Part shown: in pieces, positions 16,567-25,197 of the stretch | Layout of the letters: every line of letters begins with the position of its first letter | How positions within the stretch are numbered: position 1 is the first letter of the stretch | Origin: Rhodopseudomonas palustris HaA2 | GTDB lineage: Bacteria > Pseudomonadota > Alphaproteobacteria > Rhizobiales > Xanthobacteraceae | NCBI RefSeq assembly: GCF_000013365.1 | Contig: NC_007778.1 | Location: 5,132,501 to 5,196,500 of the forward strand | Length of the DNA stretch: 64,000 nt | Direction: 5' to 3' | Notes under the pieces: generated by a model | What the model saw: the letters and a program-made list of their open reading frames with translations, nothing else | What the model was told of the DNA's origin: nothing | Database searches by the model: none | Program-made: the position numbers and the translations under genes

Positions 16567-17586
16567 TTACAGCGTCAGCAGTCCCGCTGCACCCTCCTCG
16601 TCGGCGAATGCCAGCAGACTGCCGCTCGCATTCCACGCCAGTGCCGTGACCGGCGGCGTGCCGTTGCGCCGGACCAGGATCTCGGCGCCGTCGGTGAGCC
16701 GCACCATCAGCACGGTGCCATCGCTGTAGCCGGTGGCGAGGATGTCCTGCTTGGGGTGGCACGCCACCATGCTGACGCGCGCCTGCAGCGGCGCCAGCAT
16801 CGCCGGCTGCTTGCCCATCGGCCCGTCCTTGCTGGCGAACGGCCAGACGATCACGGCGTCGGCGCCCGAGGTAGCGAGGCCCTTGCCGCCCGAGGTCCAG
16901 GCCATCGACCGCACCCGGCCGGGATAGCCGGTCATCCGCATGTGCTTGGCGTCGGCGAGCCGCCAGCCGTGCAGCGCCGGCTCGTGCATCGACGTGACCA
17001 GAAAACGGTTGTCCGGGCTGAACATCACGCCGAGATGCGAGCCGGCCCATTCGAGCATTTCGGCATTGGCCGCCATGTTCGGAAACCACAGCGTCACGCC
17101 GTTGTAATGCGCGATCGCGAGCCGCATTCCCTTCGGCGCGAAAGCGAGGCCGCCGACCGTCGACGGCACCTCGAAGAATTTCTCCTCGGCCTTCGGCGCG
17201 CGGACGTAAGCGATCTTGCCCGCCGACCACGCCACCGCACCGTCCGGATGCAGCGCGACATTGTCGATCCAGCGCCGCTTGGCGTCGGTGGCGAACAGCT
17301 CGGCCTTGCCGCCCGCGTCGAGCGCCATCACCTTGCCGTCGTCGCCGCCGCTGACGATGCGCTTGCCGTCGGTGACCGAGCTGAGAACGGCGCCGCCGTG
17401 CAGCGCGACGGTCGAGCTCTCGCCATCCGACTTGGCAAAGGTCGCGTTTTCCTCCGCGCCGATGAACACCGCGGTGTCGCCGAGGAAATGCACCGCCCCC
17501 ACCGGCGCGCCGATCGCGACCTCGCGGACGCGGTCGGTGACCGAGACGATCGAGGCCGCCTCGCCGGACGTTTCGAAGTCGCTCAT
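16567..17586 (-). CDS. WD40 repeat protein coupled to a CobW GTPase
   Basis: This 339-residue protein is made almost entirely of WD40-like repeats (VGAVHFLGDTAVFIGAEEN, KRIVSGGDDGKVMALD, GGLAFAPKGMRLAIAHYNGV, SGADAVIVWPFASKDGP, LATGYSDGTVLMVRL, VTALAWNASGSLLAFADEEG), enough for about seven blades. No signal peptide is present, so it is cytoplasmic. Its ATG at 17586 overlaps the CobW stop at 17583 in an ATGA junction, implying coupled translation and perhaps a complex with the metallochaperone. The biochemical role is unknown; a scaffold is the usual function of such propellers. Confidence 0.85.
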   Translation of the reverse strand: MSDFETSGEAASIVSVTDRVREVAIGAPVGAVHFLGDTAVFIGAEENATFAKSDGESSTVALHGGAVLSSVTDGKRIVSGGDDGKVMALDAGGKAELFATDAKRRWIDNVALHPDGAVAWSAGKIAYVRAPKAEEKFFEVPSTVGGLAFAPKGMRLAIAHYNGVTLWFPNMAANAEMLEWAGSHLGVMFSPDNRFLVTSMHEPALHGWRLADAKHMRMTGYPGRVRSMAWTSGGKGLATSGADAVIVWPFASKDGPMGKQPAMLAPLQARVSMVACHPKQDILATGYSDGTVLMVRLTDGAEILVRRNGTPPVTALAWNASGSLLAFADEEGAAGLLTL

Positions 17587-18626
17587 TGCGCCACGCACTT
17601 CGCGAAGCCGTCGCGGATCGCCTGTTCGGGCAATTCGCGACCGATGAACACGACGCGGCTTTCGCGCGGCTCGTCGTCCTTCCAGGCGCGCTGGTGATCG
17701 CCCTCGAGCATCATGTGCACGCCCTGAAACACGTAGCGGTCGTCGTCACCCGCAAAAGACAGAATCCCCTTGGAGCGCAGGATCTTTCCGCCTTCGGTCT
17801 GCACCAATTGCTGCAGCCAGGGCATGAACTTCGCCGGGTCGATCGGCTTGTCGCTCTTCAGCGACAGCGATTGCATGTCCTCATCGTGATAGTGCTTCAG
17901 GCCGTGGCCGTGGTGGTCGTGATGATGATGACCATGATCGTGATCATGGTGGTGATCGTGATCGTCGCCGGCATCGAGAAACTCCGGCTCGATCTCCAGA
18001 ATGCGGTCGAGATCGAACGCGCCGCGATCGAGTACGTCGGCGATCGGGATCTGGCAGCGTTCGGTGTGATGCAGCCGGGCATAGGGATTGATCGCGCGGA
18101 TCCGCGCCTCGACTTCGGCGAGTTCGGCCTTGGTGACGAGGTCGGTCTTGTTGAGCACGATGACGTCCGCGAAGGCGATCTGGTTCTTGGCCTCGGGCGC
18201 ATCCTTGAGGCGGTCGCTCAGCCATTTGGCGTCGGCCACCGTCACCACCGCGTCGAGCCGTGCGCTCGCCATCACGTCCTCGTCGACGAAGAAGGTCTGC
18301 GCCACCGGCGCCGGATCGGCGAGCCCGGTGGTCTCGACGATGATGGCGTCGAACTTGCCCTTGCGCTTCATCAGCCCGCCGAGAATCCGGACCAGGTCGC
18401 CGCGCACCGTGCAGCAGACGCAGCCATTGTTCATCTCGAACACTTCCTCGTCGGCACCGATGATCAGGTCGTTGTCGATGCCGATCTCGCCGAACTCGTT
18501 GACGATCACCGCGTATTTCTTGCCGTGATTCTCCGACAGGATGCGGTTGAGCAGCGTCGTCTTGCCGGCGCCGAGATAGCCGGTGAGCACGGTGACGGGA
18601 ATTTTCGAGGCGGCGGAGTTCGTCAT
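17583..18626 (-). CDS. CobW/COG0523 GTP-dependent metallochaperone
   Basis: This 347-residue P-loop GTPase has Walker A GYLGAGKTT (residues 16-24), the metal-binding CxCC motif in NNGCVCCTVRGDL, ETTGLADP and NKTDL. A His/Asp-rich stretch of about 30 residues lies near 215-250, before the C-terminal CobW domain (KGILSFAGDDDRYVFQGVH). The family delivers Zn2+ or Co2+ to client enzymes. Zinc is favoured here because a znu operon follows within 200 bases, though a Zur-type box was not seen upstream of this gene. The start at 18626 has GGAG nine bases upstream. Confidence 0.92.
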   Translation of the reverse strand: MTNSAASKIPVTVLTGYLGAGKTTLLNRILSENHGKKYAVIVNEFGEIGIDNDLIIGADEEVFEMNNGCVCCTVRGDLVRILGGLMKRKGKFDAIIVETTGLADPAPVAQTFFVDEDVMASARLDAVVTVADAKWLSDRLKDAPEAKNQIAFADVIVLNKTDLVTKAELAEVEARIRAINPYARLHHTERCQIPIADVLDRGAFDLDRILEIEPEFLDAGDDHDHHHDHDHGHHHHDHHGHGLKHYHDEDMQSLSLKSDKPIDPAKFMPWLQQLVQTEGGKILRSKGILSFAGDDDRYVFQGVHMMLEGDHQRAWKDDEPRESRVVFIGRELPEQAIRDGFAKCVAQ

Positions 18627-18649
18627 CAGGCAGGTGCTCCAGAACGAGC

Positions 18650-18695
18650 TCTCACCCTGAGGAGCGCACGACTGCGCGCATCTCGAAGGATGAGA
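18650..18695. repeat. Degenerate CATCCTTCGAGG-family palindrome
   Basis: CTCACCCTGAGGAGCGCACG pairs in outline with CGCGCATCTCGAAGGATGAG; this is a diverged copy of the element seen at 1.7, 34.4 and 56.5 kb, between the znuA stop and the CobW start. Confidence 0.6.
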
Positions 18696-18784
18696 GTGAA
18701 GGCGTTGTTTTCATCCAGCGAGACGCCCGTGCCTTACGGAAGACGTGGCGGCGGGCCCCTCGGGATGAGGCGAGGCAAGCGCGG

Positions 18785-19690
18785 CTAATCGGCCAGGGCG
18801 CTCGTCAGCGTCCTTATATTGTGCCTGACCATGTCAATGTAAGTGGGGGCGTCGCCGTTTTCGGCCGTCAGACTGTCGGAATACAGCGTCCCGCCGATCT
18901 TGGCGCCGGTCTCGGCGGCGATCCGCTGGATCAGCCGCGGGTCGCTGATGTTCTCCAGGAACACCGCGGGGATCTTGGATGCCCGGATCTGTTTGATGAT
19001 GCGGGCGACGTCGCGGGCGCTGACTTCGGATTCGGTCGAGACGCCCTGCGGGGCAATGAAGGTGATGCCGTAGGCGTCGGCGAAATAGCCGAAGGCGTCG
19101 TGGCTCGAGATCACCTTGCGGGCCGCGGGCGGGATCTTCGCCGCCTCGTCCCGGACCTCGCGGTCGAGCGCGTCGAGCTTGCCGAGATAGGCCTCGGCAT
19201 TGGCCCGGTAGACCGCCTCGCCGGCGGGATCGGCCGCGATCAGCGCGGCGCGGATGTTCGACATATATATTTTGGCGTTCGCCACCGACTGCCAGGCGTG
19301 CGGATCGGCGTGCTCGTCCTTGCCGTGGCTGTGGCCGTGCGAATCGCCCTCATCGGCGTCGCGTGTCTTGATGCCCTTGGTGGCGGTGACGATCGTGGCC
19401 TTGCCGCCGGACGACTGCACCAACCGCGGCAGCCAGCCTTCCAGGCCGAGCCCGTTGACGACCACCAGCCTCGCGTCGGCGACCTGCTTGGCGTCGCGCG
19501 GCGACGGCGTGTAGACGTGGACGTCGCCGGTCGGCCCGACCAGCGTGGTGACCGCGACCCGATCGCCCCCGACATTGCGGACGAAATCGCCGAGGATCGA
19601 AAAACTGGCGACCACGCCGATGCGCTCCTGCGCGCGCGCCGGCAACGCCGCGACCAACAATGAGACAACGGCGATGGCGATCCGGATCAT
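18785..19690 (-). CDS. znuA: Zinc ABC transporter, periplasmic binding protein
   Basis: This 301-residue cluster-9 (TroA-type) binding protein has a signal peptide (MIRIAIAVVSLLVAALPARA). The first ligand region is DVHVYTPSPRDAKQV, and a His/Asp-rich loop sits at about residues 118-133 (DSHGHSHGKDEHADPH), a hallmark of zinc rather than manganese members. Further landmarks are ISSHDAFGYFADAYGI and TLYSDSLTAE. It captures Zn2+ for ZnuBC. The start at 19690 is chosen because it opens the signal peptide; it lies five bases after the znuB stop. Confidence 0.92.
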   Translation of the reverse strand: MIRIAIAVVSLLVAALPARAQERIGVVASFSILGDFVRNVGGDRVAVTTLVGPTGDVHVYTPSPRDAKQVADARLVVVNGLGLEGWLPRLVQSSGGKATIVTATKGIKTRDADEGDSHGHSHGKDEHADPHAWQSVANAKIYMSNIRAALIAADPAGEAVYRANAEAYLGKLDALDREVRDEAAKIPPAARKVISSHDAFGYFADAYGITFIAPQGVSTESEVSARDVARIIKQIRASKIPAVFLENISDPRLIQRIAAETGAKIGGTLYSDSLTAENGDAPTYIDMVRHNIRTLTSALAD

Positions 19691-19695
19691 GATGT

Positions 19696-20568
19696 TCAAG
19701 CCTCGAGATGGCGGCCGGGAAACAGTTTGCGCACCACGCCGCCGGCACGGCCGAACAGCAGCGAGGCGATGTAGAGAATGGCCGCGACCAGGATGATCGC
19801 CGGCCCCGACGGCACCCGGGTCTGGAACGACAGCACCAGCCCGGCATAGCCGGACAGCATCGCGCTGCCGACCGCGACCAGCATCATCCCGGTGATGTCG
19901 CGCGCCCAGAATTTGGCGATGCCCGCCGGCAGGATCATCAGGCCGACCGCGAGCAGCGTGCCCAGCGCGTGGAAGCCGTTGACCAGATTGATCACCACCA
20001 GCGCCAGAAACGCCAGATGCGCCGGCGCCCCGGCGCGGCTCACCGTGCGCAGATACAGCGGATCGACGCATTCGATCACCAGCGGCCGGTAGATCACCGC
20101 CATCACGATCAGCGTCAGCGAGGTGTTGAAAGCGATCACCAGCAGGGTCTGGTCGTCCATCGCCAGGATGTTGCCGAACAGCACGTGCAGCAGATCGATA
20201 TTGGTGCCCTTCATTGAAACAATGGTGACGCCGACCGCGAGCGACACCAGATAGAAGGCCGCCAGCGAGGCGTCCTCCTTCAATTCGGTGACCCGCGACA
20301 CCACGCCGGCCAGGATCGCCACCGTGAAGCCGGCGATCAGCCCGCCGAAGCTCATCGCGAACAGGTTGAGGCCGGACAGCAGGAAGCCGATCGCGGCGCC
20401 GGGCAGGATCGCATGCGCCATCGCGTCGCCCACGAGACTCATCCGCCGCAGCATCAGGAACACGCCGATCGGCGCGCCGCCGAGCGACAGCGCGACGATG
20501 CCGGCGAGCGCCCGGCGCATGAACTCGAATTCGGTGAAGGGGGCGATCAGCGCCTCGTAGAGCAGCAT
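19696..20568 (-). CDS. znuB: Zinc ABC transporter, membrane permease
   Basis: This 290-residue ABC-3 family permease has about eight or nine membrane helices. Conserved signatures include FMRRALAGIVALSLGGAPIG, FLMLRRMSLVGDAMAHAILP (the typical S-L-x-G-D-A-x-x-H-A pattern) and LLAVGLMILPAGIAKFWARD. The ATG at 20568 follows the znuC stop by two bases, so the genes are translationally tight. Function: the channel through which ZnuC drives Zn2+ uptake. Confidence 0.93.
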   Translation of the reverse strand: MLLYEALIAPFTEFEFMRRALAGIVALSLGGAPIGVFLMLRRMSLVGDAMAHAILPGAAIGFLLSGLNLFAMSFGGLIAGFTVAILAGVVSRVTELKEDASLAAFYLVSLAVGVTIVSMKGTNIDLLHVLFGNILAMDDQTLLVIAFNTSLTLIVMAVIYRPLVIECVDPLYLRTVSRAGAPAHLAFLALVVINLVNGFHALGTLLAVGLMILPAGIAKFWARDITGMMLVAVGSAMLSGYAGLVLSFQTRVPSGPAIILVAAILYIASLLFGRAGGVVRKLFPGRHLEA

Positions 20569-20570
20569 GA

Positions 20571-21329
20571 TCAGGCCGCCCGCGACGGCGGCGTGTCGGC
20601 GGCGCAGGCCGGGGCGCCGTCGTCGAACGCCTCGCACATCCTCCGCGCCTCGGCCTGATTGGCCGCGGTCAGCACCTCGGCGGTCGGCCCCCACGCCACC
20701 GCGGTGCGCGCCAACAGCAACGTCTCCGGAAAACTGGCCCGGACCAGCTCGATGTCGTGCAATGCCGCGATCACGGTGCGGGCTTCGGCATGCCAGCGCC
20801 CGATCAGCGCCACCAGATCGGCGGTGGTGCGCGCGTCGACGGCGTTGAACGGCTCGTCCAGCACGATGACGCGCGCATCCTGGAGCAGCACGCGGGCGAA
20901 CAGCATCCGCTGGGTCTGGCCGCCGGACAGCGTGCCGATGGTGCGATTCTCGAAGCCGGAGAGCCCGACCGCGGCGAGCGCCTGCGCGATCTTCGGCCGC
21001 GCCGCGCGACCGATTCCGCCGAACGGACCGGAGCTGCGCCACAACCCGGTGGCGACGAAATCGAACACCGAGATCGGGAAGCTGCGGTCGATATCGGCGG
21101 TCTGCGGCAGATAGGCGATGTCGCGGATGTCGATCCCACGGCGGTCGATCGCGCCCGCCAGCGGCTTGAGGATGCCGACGATGCCCCGGAACAGAGTGGA
21201 CTTGCCGGCGCCGTTGGGCCCGACCACGGCAAGCAGCGTGCCGCTTCGAATCTCGCCACTGAGGTGATGCACCGCCGGATGGCGGTCGTAGCCGAGCGTC
21301 ACATTATTAAAGTGCAGTTGGGCAGCCAT
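20571..21329 (-). CDS. znuC: Zinc ABC transporter, ATPase
   Basis: This 252-residue ATPase has Walker A VVGPNGAGKSTLF, the Q-loop YLPQTADIDRSFP, the ABC signature LSGGQTQRM, Walker B VIVLDEPFNAVDA and the switch His in IAALHDIELV. The short C-terminal tail has two Cys and no extra domain. The start at 21329 (MAAQLHFNN) has GAGG five bases upstream and is preferred over an in-frame GTG at 21335. Its ribosome site overlaps the stop of the 65-residue upstream gene. Confidence 0.93.
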   Translation of the reverse strand: MAAQLHFNNVTLGYDRHPAVHHLSGEIRSGTLLAVVGPNGAGKSTLFRGIVGILKPLAGAIDRRGIDIRDIAYLPQTADIDRSFPISVFDFVATGLWRSSGPFGGIGRAARPKIAQALAAVGLSGFENRTIGTLSGGQTQRMLFARVLLQDARVIVLDEPFNAVDARTTADLVALIGRWHAEARTVIAALHDIELVRASFPETLLLARTAVAWGPTAEVLTAANQAEARRMCEAFDDGAPACAADTPPSRAA

Positions 21330-21331
21330 GG

Positions 21332-21529
21332 TCACCTCATCGCCAGCAGCACGATCGCCCAGAGGACGGCGCTGATCGCAATCGCAGCCGTCAACCGGGC
21401 CGCCAGCGTCATGCGCAGGATCGACCAGGGCGGCGGCTGCATCGGGTGCGGCGAATCGGCGCCGTGGATGTGCATGTGAGCAGACTTCGGTGCGGCGGAA
21501 TGATGCGAATCAGGGAGACGGACGTCCAT
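21332..21529 (-). CDS. 65-residue His-rich single-span protein heading the znu operon
   Basis: The ATG at 21529 opens a 65-residue protein whose N-terminal half has eight His and Met residues in short patterns (DSHHSAAPKSAHMHIHG, DSPHPMQPPPW). One membrane segment follows (LTAAIAISAVLWAIVLLA, about 46-63). The stop at 21332 sits within the znuC ribosome site, so translation is coupled. It lies directly downstream of the Zur-like box. A role in zinc delivery to, or control of, the transporter is a guess from composition and place. Confidence 0.65.
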   Translation of the reverse strand: MDVRLPDSHHSAAPKSAHMHIHGADSPHPMQPPPWSILRMTLAARLTAAIAISAVLWAIVLLAMR

Positions 21530-21560
21530 TTCAGACCGCTCGAAGGGAGGCTCGGGGCTT

Positions 21561-21575
21561 TGTTATAGTATTACA
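21561..21575 (-). promoter_or_regulatory. Zur-type box upstream of the znu operon
   Basis: TGTTATAGTATTACA is a 15-bp near-palindrome with centre at 21568 and one mismatched pair. It closely matches the TGTTATA-N-TATAACA pattern known for alphaproteobacterial Zur sites. It lies 32 bases upstream of the first gene of the leftward znu operon, where a bound repressor would block transcription. Confidence 0.75.
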
Positions 21576-21711
21576 GGAGGTCCGCGTCGATCAAATCAAC
21601 GCTGGAAGGGACAATCCGCCCGGCGACGCAATTCCTAGTGCCCCAGCGTTAGGCAACCCTCTCGAAAACTCGGAAAATGCCCGAGAATTACGCAACTTTT
21701 CGGGAACCCGA

Positions 21712-21726
21712 TTAAGGCGATTTTAA
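21712..21726 (+). promoter_or_regulatory. Possible CtrA box upstream of the Omp25-like porin gene
   Basis: TTAA-GGCGATT-TTAA fits the TTAA-N7-TTAA pattern of CtrA sites. It is 172 bases before the porin start, in an AT-richer region with no other gene. The motif is short and could occur by chance. Apart from the Zur-like box, I see nothing else in the 368-base gap 21530-21897. Confidence 0.35.
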
Positions 21727-21897
21727 GGTTTCTTTTAGGTTCCATTAAGCAAGAAAAATTGTTGAAACTCATACGGTTAGTTCCACATGCAGTGTTGCCG
21801 CCAGGTGACAGCTTTTTATGCACGACCGCGCTAAATCTTGGTCCAGATGGTGACGACGAACGTCGCCTCTGTTGAAGACGACTCCTGGAGAACCACA

Positions 21898-22614
21898 ATG
21901 AAAAAGTTCCTTCTCGGCACCGTTGCTCTGGTTGCCCTCGGCGCGGCTCCGGCCCTCGCCGCCGACCTCGCGGCCCGCCCGTACAACAAGGCCCCGGTCT
22001 ACGCGCCGCCGGCCCCGATCTATAACTGGACCGGCTTCTACATCGGCGGTCACATCGGCGGCGCCTTCGCCGGCGACAACTCGATCGGCACCGGCGTCAC
22101 CGCCGGCAGCGACGGCAAGTTCCTCGGCGGTGTGCAGGTCGGTTACGACTGGCAGTTCGCTCCGAGCTGGGTGCTCGGCGTCGAAGGTCAGTACTCCTGG
22201 CTGAGCGGCACCAACGACGCGGTCAGCTTCACGGTCCCCGGCGTTGCCGGCACCTACACCTACGCCGACAACCAGCGCGGTCTGGCTTCGGTCACCGGTC
22301 GCCTCGGCTACACCTGGGGTCCGGCACTGCTCTACGTCAAGGGCGGTTGGGCCTATGCCGACTACACCAGCAGCCTGACGCTGAGCGGCGTCGGCACCGT
22401 CTCGTCCACCAGCAGCCAGGACGGTTACACCGTCGGCGGCGGTCTCGAGTACCTGTTCGCCCAGAACTGGTCGGGCAAGATCGAATATCAGTACTACGAC
22501 TTCGGCAACGTCGATCTGGGCGCTGGCTTCACCGCCAAGAACGACCAGCACGTCGTCAAGGCCGGCCTGAACTACCGCTTCAACTGGGGTGGCCCGGTCG
22601 TCGCCAAGTACTGA
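21898..22614 (+). CDS. Outer-membrane beta-barrel protein, Omp25/Omp31 (opacity) type
   Basis: A 238-residue protein with a signal peptide (MKKFLLGTVALVALGAAPALAA) followed by DLAARPYNKAPVYAPP and an eight-strand barrel pattern: WTGFYIGGHIGGAF, LGGVQVGYDWQF, VLGVEGQYSW, TGRLGYTWG, LYVKGGWAYADY, GYTVGGGLEYLF, GKIEYQYYDFG, and the final VKAGLNYRFNWGG. The last residues VVAKY differ slightly from the usual ending in Phe. The start at 21898 has CTGGAGA upstream. A strong terminator follows, so it is a single-gene unit and probably abundant. Confidence 0.92.
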   Translation: MKKFLLGTVALVALGAAPALAADLAARPYNKAPVYAPPAPIYNWTGFYIGGHIGGAFAGDNSIGTGVTAGSDGKFLGGVQVGYDWQFAPSWVLGVEGQYSWLSGTNDAVSFTVPGVAGTYTYADNQRGLASVTGRLGYTWGPALLYVKGGWAYADYTSSLTLSGVGTVSSTSSQDGYTVGGGLEYLFAQNWSGKIEYQYYDFGNVDLGAGFTAKNDQHVVKAGLNYRFNWGGPVVAKY

Positions 22615-22645
22615 TCCGTACTGACGAAATCCCTTCGGGGCTGAG

Positions 22646-22674
22646 AAGGGCCGGCTTCATGCCGGCCCTTTTTT
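22646..22674 (+). terminator. Intrinsic terminator of the porin gene
   Basis: Stem AAGGGCCGGC (22646-22655) with GCCGGCCCTT (22661-22670), loop TTCAT, then T to 22674. A textbook rho-independent terminator 32 bases after the porin stop. Confidence 0.92.
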
Positions 22675-22867
22675 GTTGATTTGCGCCGGGCGGAATTTGC
22701 ATGGACAAATTGTTTACCCAACAGTTCGGGAATTGGGCCCCGCCCCGGCAACGGGCCAGTTTGTTCAAAACAGCACACCGAAAATCGGACAAAAATTAAC
22801 TCCCAAGCCCAATAGTGCACTCGCTTGTTCAGCAACAGGACAAGCAGGAAGCATTTTGGGGGCGGGA

Positions 22868-25003
22868 ATGTTTGGACGACTGAGGCTCGCGCGGCCGCGC
22901 TTACGCATGCCGCAATTCGGAATCCGTGGCAGCCTGTTCGCGGCGTTTGCCGTCATCGCGAGCATGACGATCCTGATCAGCGCCGGCGCGGGCGTCAGCC
23001 TGCGAGACCTCGGCGGTAAATTGGCGGCCCTGAGCGGCCAGGACATCCCCAAGCTCGCCACCAGCCTGCAACTCGCCACCGAGAGCGAACGGCTCGCCAG
23101 CCTGGCGCCGATGCTGCTCGTGTCGGCGACGCCGGAGCAACTCGCCGAGCGCTCCGCGCGGATGAAACAGGCGCAGTCGGTTGCCTCCCAGAAACTGGCT
23201 GATCTGACCAGCTACGGCGCCGACAAGGCCGTCGTCGCGGCGATGGCGGAAACGCTGCGCAATATCGAGGACACCATCCGCAGCCTCGGCGCCGCGGCGC
23301 AGGAGCGGCTCGATCTCGCCCGCCAGCACGACAAGGTCTATGACGCGCTGCGCACCTCGCATGACGCCTTCATCGCCATCGCCAACCCGGCAATGTTGAA
23401 TGCGCAAACCCAGATGAATGCGGTGCTGGCGTCGGCGAATCTGTCGCAGGACGACGCGACCGAAGCCGGACGGCGAATCGAGCAGCTCGGCAATGTGATC
23501 GCGCTCAGCAATCTCGCCGCCTCCAATCTGATGGCGGCGCTGTCGGCCCGCAACGCCGATGCGCTGGATCCGGTCGAAACCTCCTTCAAGGAGGCGCGCC
23601 AACAGGTCGCTTCCAACCTCGACGGAATGCCCGCGGGCGAAGCCACGGCGGCGATCAAGGCGGCGGCGCAAACGCTGCTGGCGCTCGGCGAGGGCAAAAC
23701 CAGCATCTTCAAGATGCGCCAGAAGGAACTCGACGCCGGCGACTACAGCGACCTGATCCTCGACGAGACCCGCAAGCTCAATGTCGGCCTCGGCATCAGC
23801 GTCAAGCAACTCGTCGACAGCGTTCGCAGCGACACCACCGCCGCCGCCGCACAGGCGCAGGACCAGATCGCGCTCGCCACCCAGGTGATGATCGGCCTCG
23901 GCGCGCTGACCCTGGTCGGCTCGGCGCTGTTCGTCTGGCTGTATGTCGGCCGCAGCATTCTGCGCCGGATCGGCGGGCTGCAGCGCTCGATGCAGTCGCT
24001 GTCCTCCGGCAACCTCGACACCGAGATCGACCGCGGCAGCCGCCGCGACGAGATCGCCGTGATGGCGGAATCCCTCGAAATATTCCGCGACAACATGATC
24101 CAGGCGCGGGCGCTGACCGAGGAACAGGACAAGGACCGTGCCGCCAAGGCGCAGCGGACGACGCGGATCGAATCCCGGATCGCCGATTTCGAGGCGACCG
24201 TACGCACCGCGATGGAGAAACTGCAGGCGTCGACCAGCGTCATGCAGGAAACGGCGCAGAGCATGGCGACCACCGCCGACCGCTCCAGTTCGCTGGTCAC
24301 CGCGGTGGCCTCGGCGGCCGAGGAAACCTCCGCCAACGTGCAGAGCGTCGCCACCGGCACCGAGCAGCTCGCCTCGTCGATCAACGAGATCAGCCGCCAG
24401 GTGACGACCTCGGCGGAGATCGCCAACAAGGCGGTGCAGGAAGCGGGCGTCACCGACACCACCATGCAGGGGCTGGCCGAGAACGCCGAGCGCATCAGCG
24501 CGGTGATCGACCTGATCCAGAGCATCGCCTCCCAGACCAACCTGCTGGCGCTGAACGCCACCATCGAGGCCGCCCGCGCCGGCGACGCCGGCCGCGGCTT
24601 CGCCGTGGTGGCTTCCGAGGTCAAGAGCCTCGCCAGCCAGACCGCGAAGGCGACCGAGGACATCCGCGCCCAGATCGTGGCGATGCAGGGCGTCACCAGT
24701 TCGGCGGTGGGCGCGATCCGCAACATCAGCCAGACCATCACCTCGATCAACGAGGTGACCACCGCGATCACCGCGGCCGTCGAGGAACAAGGCGCCGCGA
24801 CCCGCGAGATCGCCCGCAACATCCAGCAGGCGGCCGGCGGCACCAGCGAAGTCTCCGGCAACATCGTCGGCGTCAGCGCCGCCTCGACCCAGGCAGGTTC
24901 GGCGGCCTCCGAGGTACTGGCGGCATCCGGCGCGTTGCGCCAGGAGGCCGAATTGCTGCGCGGCGAGATCGACGAATTCCTGTCGAACATCCGCGCCGCC
25001 TGA
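22868..25003 (+). CDS. Methyl-accepting chemotaxis protein
   Basis: This 711-residue transmembrane receptor has a first membrane helix at about residues 24-44 ([20 protein letters not shown]), a periplasmic helical sensor region to about 335, and a second helix ([20 protein letters not shown]). A HAMP domain ([22 protein letters not shown]) and a signalling domain follow; its hairpin tip reads [20 protein letters not shown]. It ends ...[12 protein letters not shown], without a CheR-tethering pentapeptide. The ligand is unknown. The start at 22868 has GGGGGCGGG upstream; earlier in-frame codons look non-coding. Confidence 0.92.
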   Translation: MFGRLRLARPRLRMPQFGIRGSLFAAFAVIASMTILISAGAGVSLRDLGGKLAALSGQDIPKLATSLQLATESERLASLAPMLLVSATPEQLAERSARMKQAQSVASQKLADLTSYGADKAVVAAMAETLRNIEDTIRSLGAAAQERLDLARQHDKVYDALRTSHDAFIAIANPAMLNAQTQMNAVLASANLSQDDATEAGRRIEQLGNVIALSNLAASNLMAALSARNADALDPVETSFKEARQQVASNLDGMPAGEATAAIKAAAQTLLALGEGKTSIFKMRQKELDAGDYSDLILDETRKLNVGLGISVKQLVDSVRSDTTAAAAQAQDQIALATQVMIGLGALTLVGSALFVWLYVGRSILRRIGGLQRSMQSLSSGNLDTEIDRGSRRDEIAVMAESLEIFRDNMIQARALTEEQDKDRAAKAQRTTRIESRIADFEATVRTAMEKLQASTSVMQETAQSMATTADRSSSLVTAVASAAEETSANVQSVATGTEQLASSINEISRQVTTSAEIANKAVQEAGVTDTTMQGLAENAERISAVIDLIQSIASQTNLLALNATIEAARAGDAGRGFAVVASEVKSLASQTAKATEDIRAQIVAMQGVTSSAVGAIRNISQTITSINEVTTAITAAVEEQGAATREIARNIQQAAGGTSEVSGNIVGVSAASTQAGSAASEVLAASGALRQEAELLRGEIDEFLSNIRAA

Positions 25004-25024
25004 TCCTCTCTTCCCACGCATCCA

Positions 25025-25054
25025 GCCGGCGGCGCCCCGCGCCGCCGGCCTTTT
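25025..25054 (+). terminator. Intrinsic terminator of the chemoreceptor gene
   Basis: Arms GCCGGCGGCG (25025-25034) and CGCCGCCGGC (25040-25049), then C and four T. It ends the chemoreceptor transcript. Confidence 0.8.
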
Positions 25055-25197
25055 CATGCGGCGGCCCCGGCAGCGCTACGCCATTCCGTGCGGCGGCACG
25101 GCCGGTCCAACCGGCGATTGCGCAACCCGCTCCAGCGGTTTTTCGGCTGGCGCCGCTGGTCCGGTCCCGCTAAGGCGATAGTGGGAGCCTGCGCCAC

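Noticed and set aside
17870-17980. Repeated ATGATGGTGATCG pattern as a possible DNA repeat
   Set aside because: It encodes the His/Asp-rich region of the CobW protein.
22901-25057. 718-residue minus-strand frame opposite the chemoreceptor
   Set aside because: It is a shadow of the receptor gene, with Gly/Arg/His runs and no domain.
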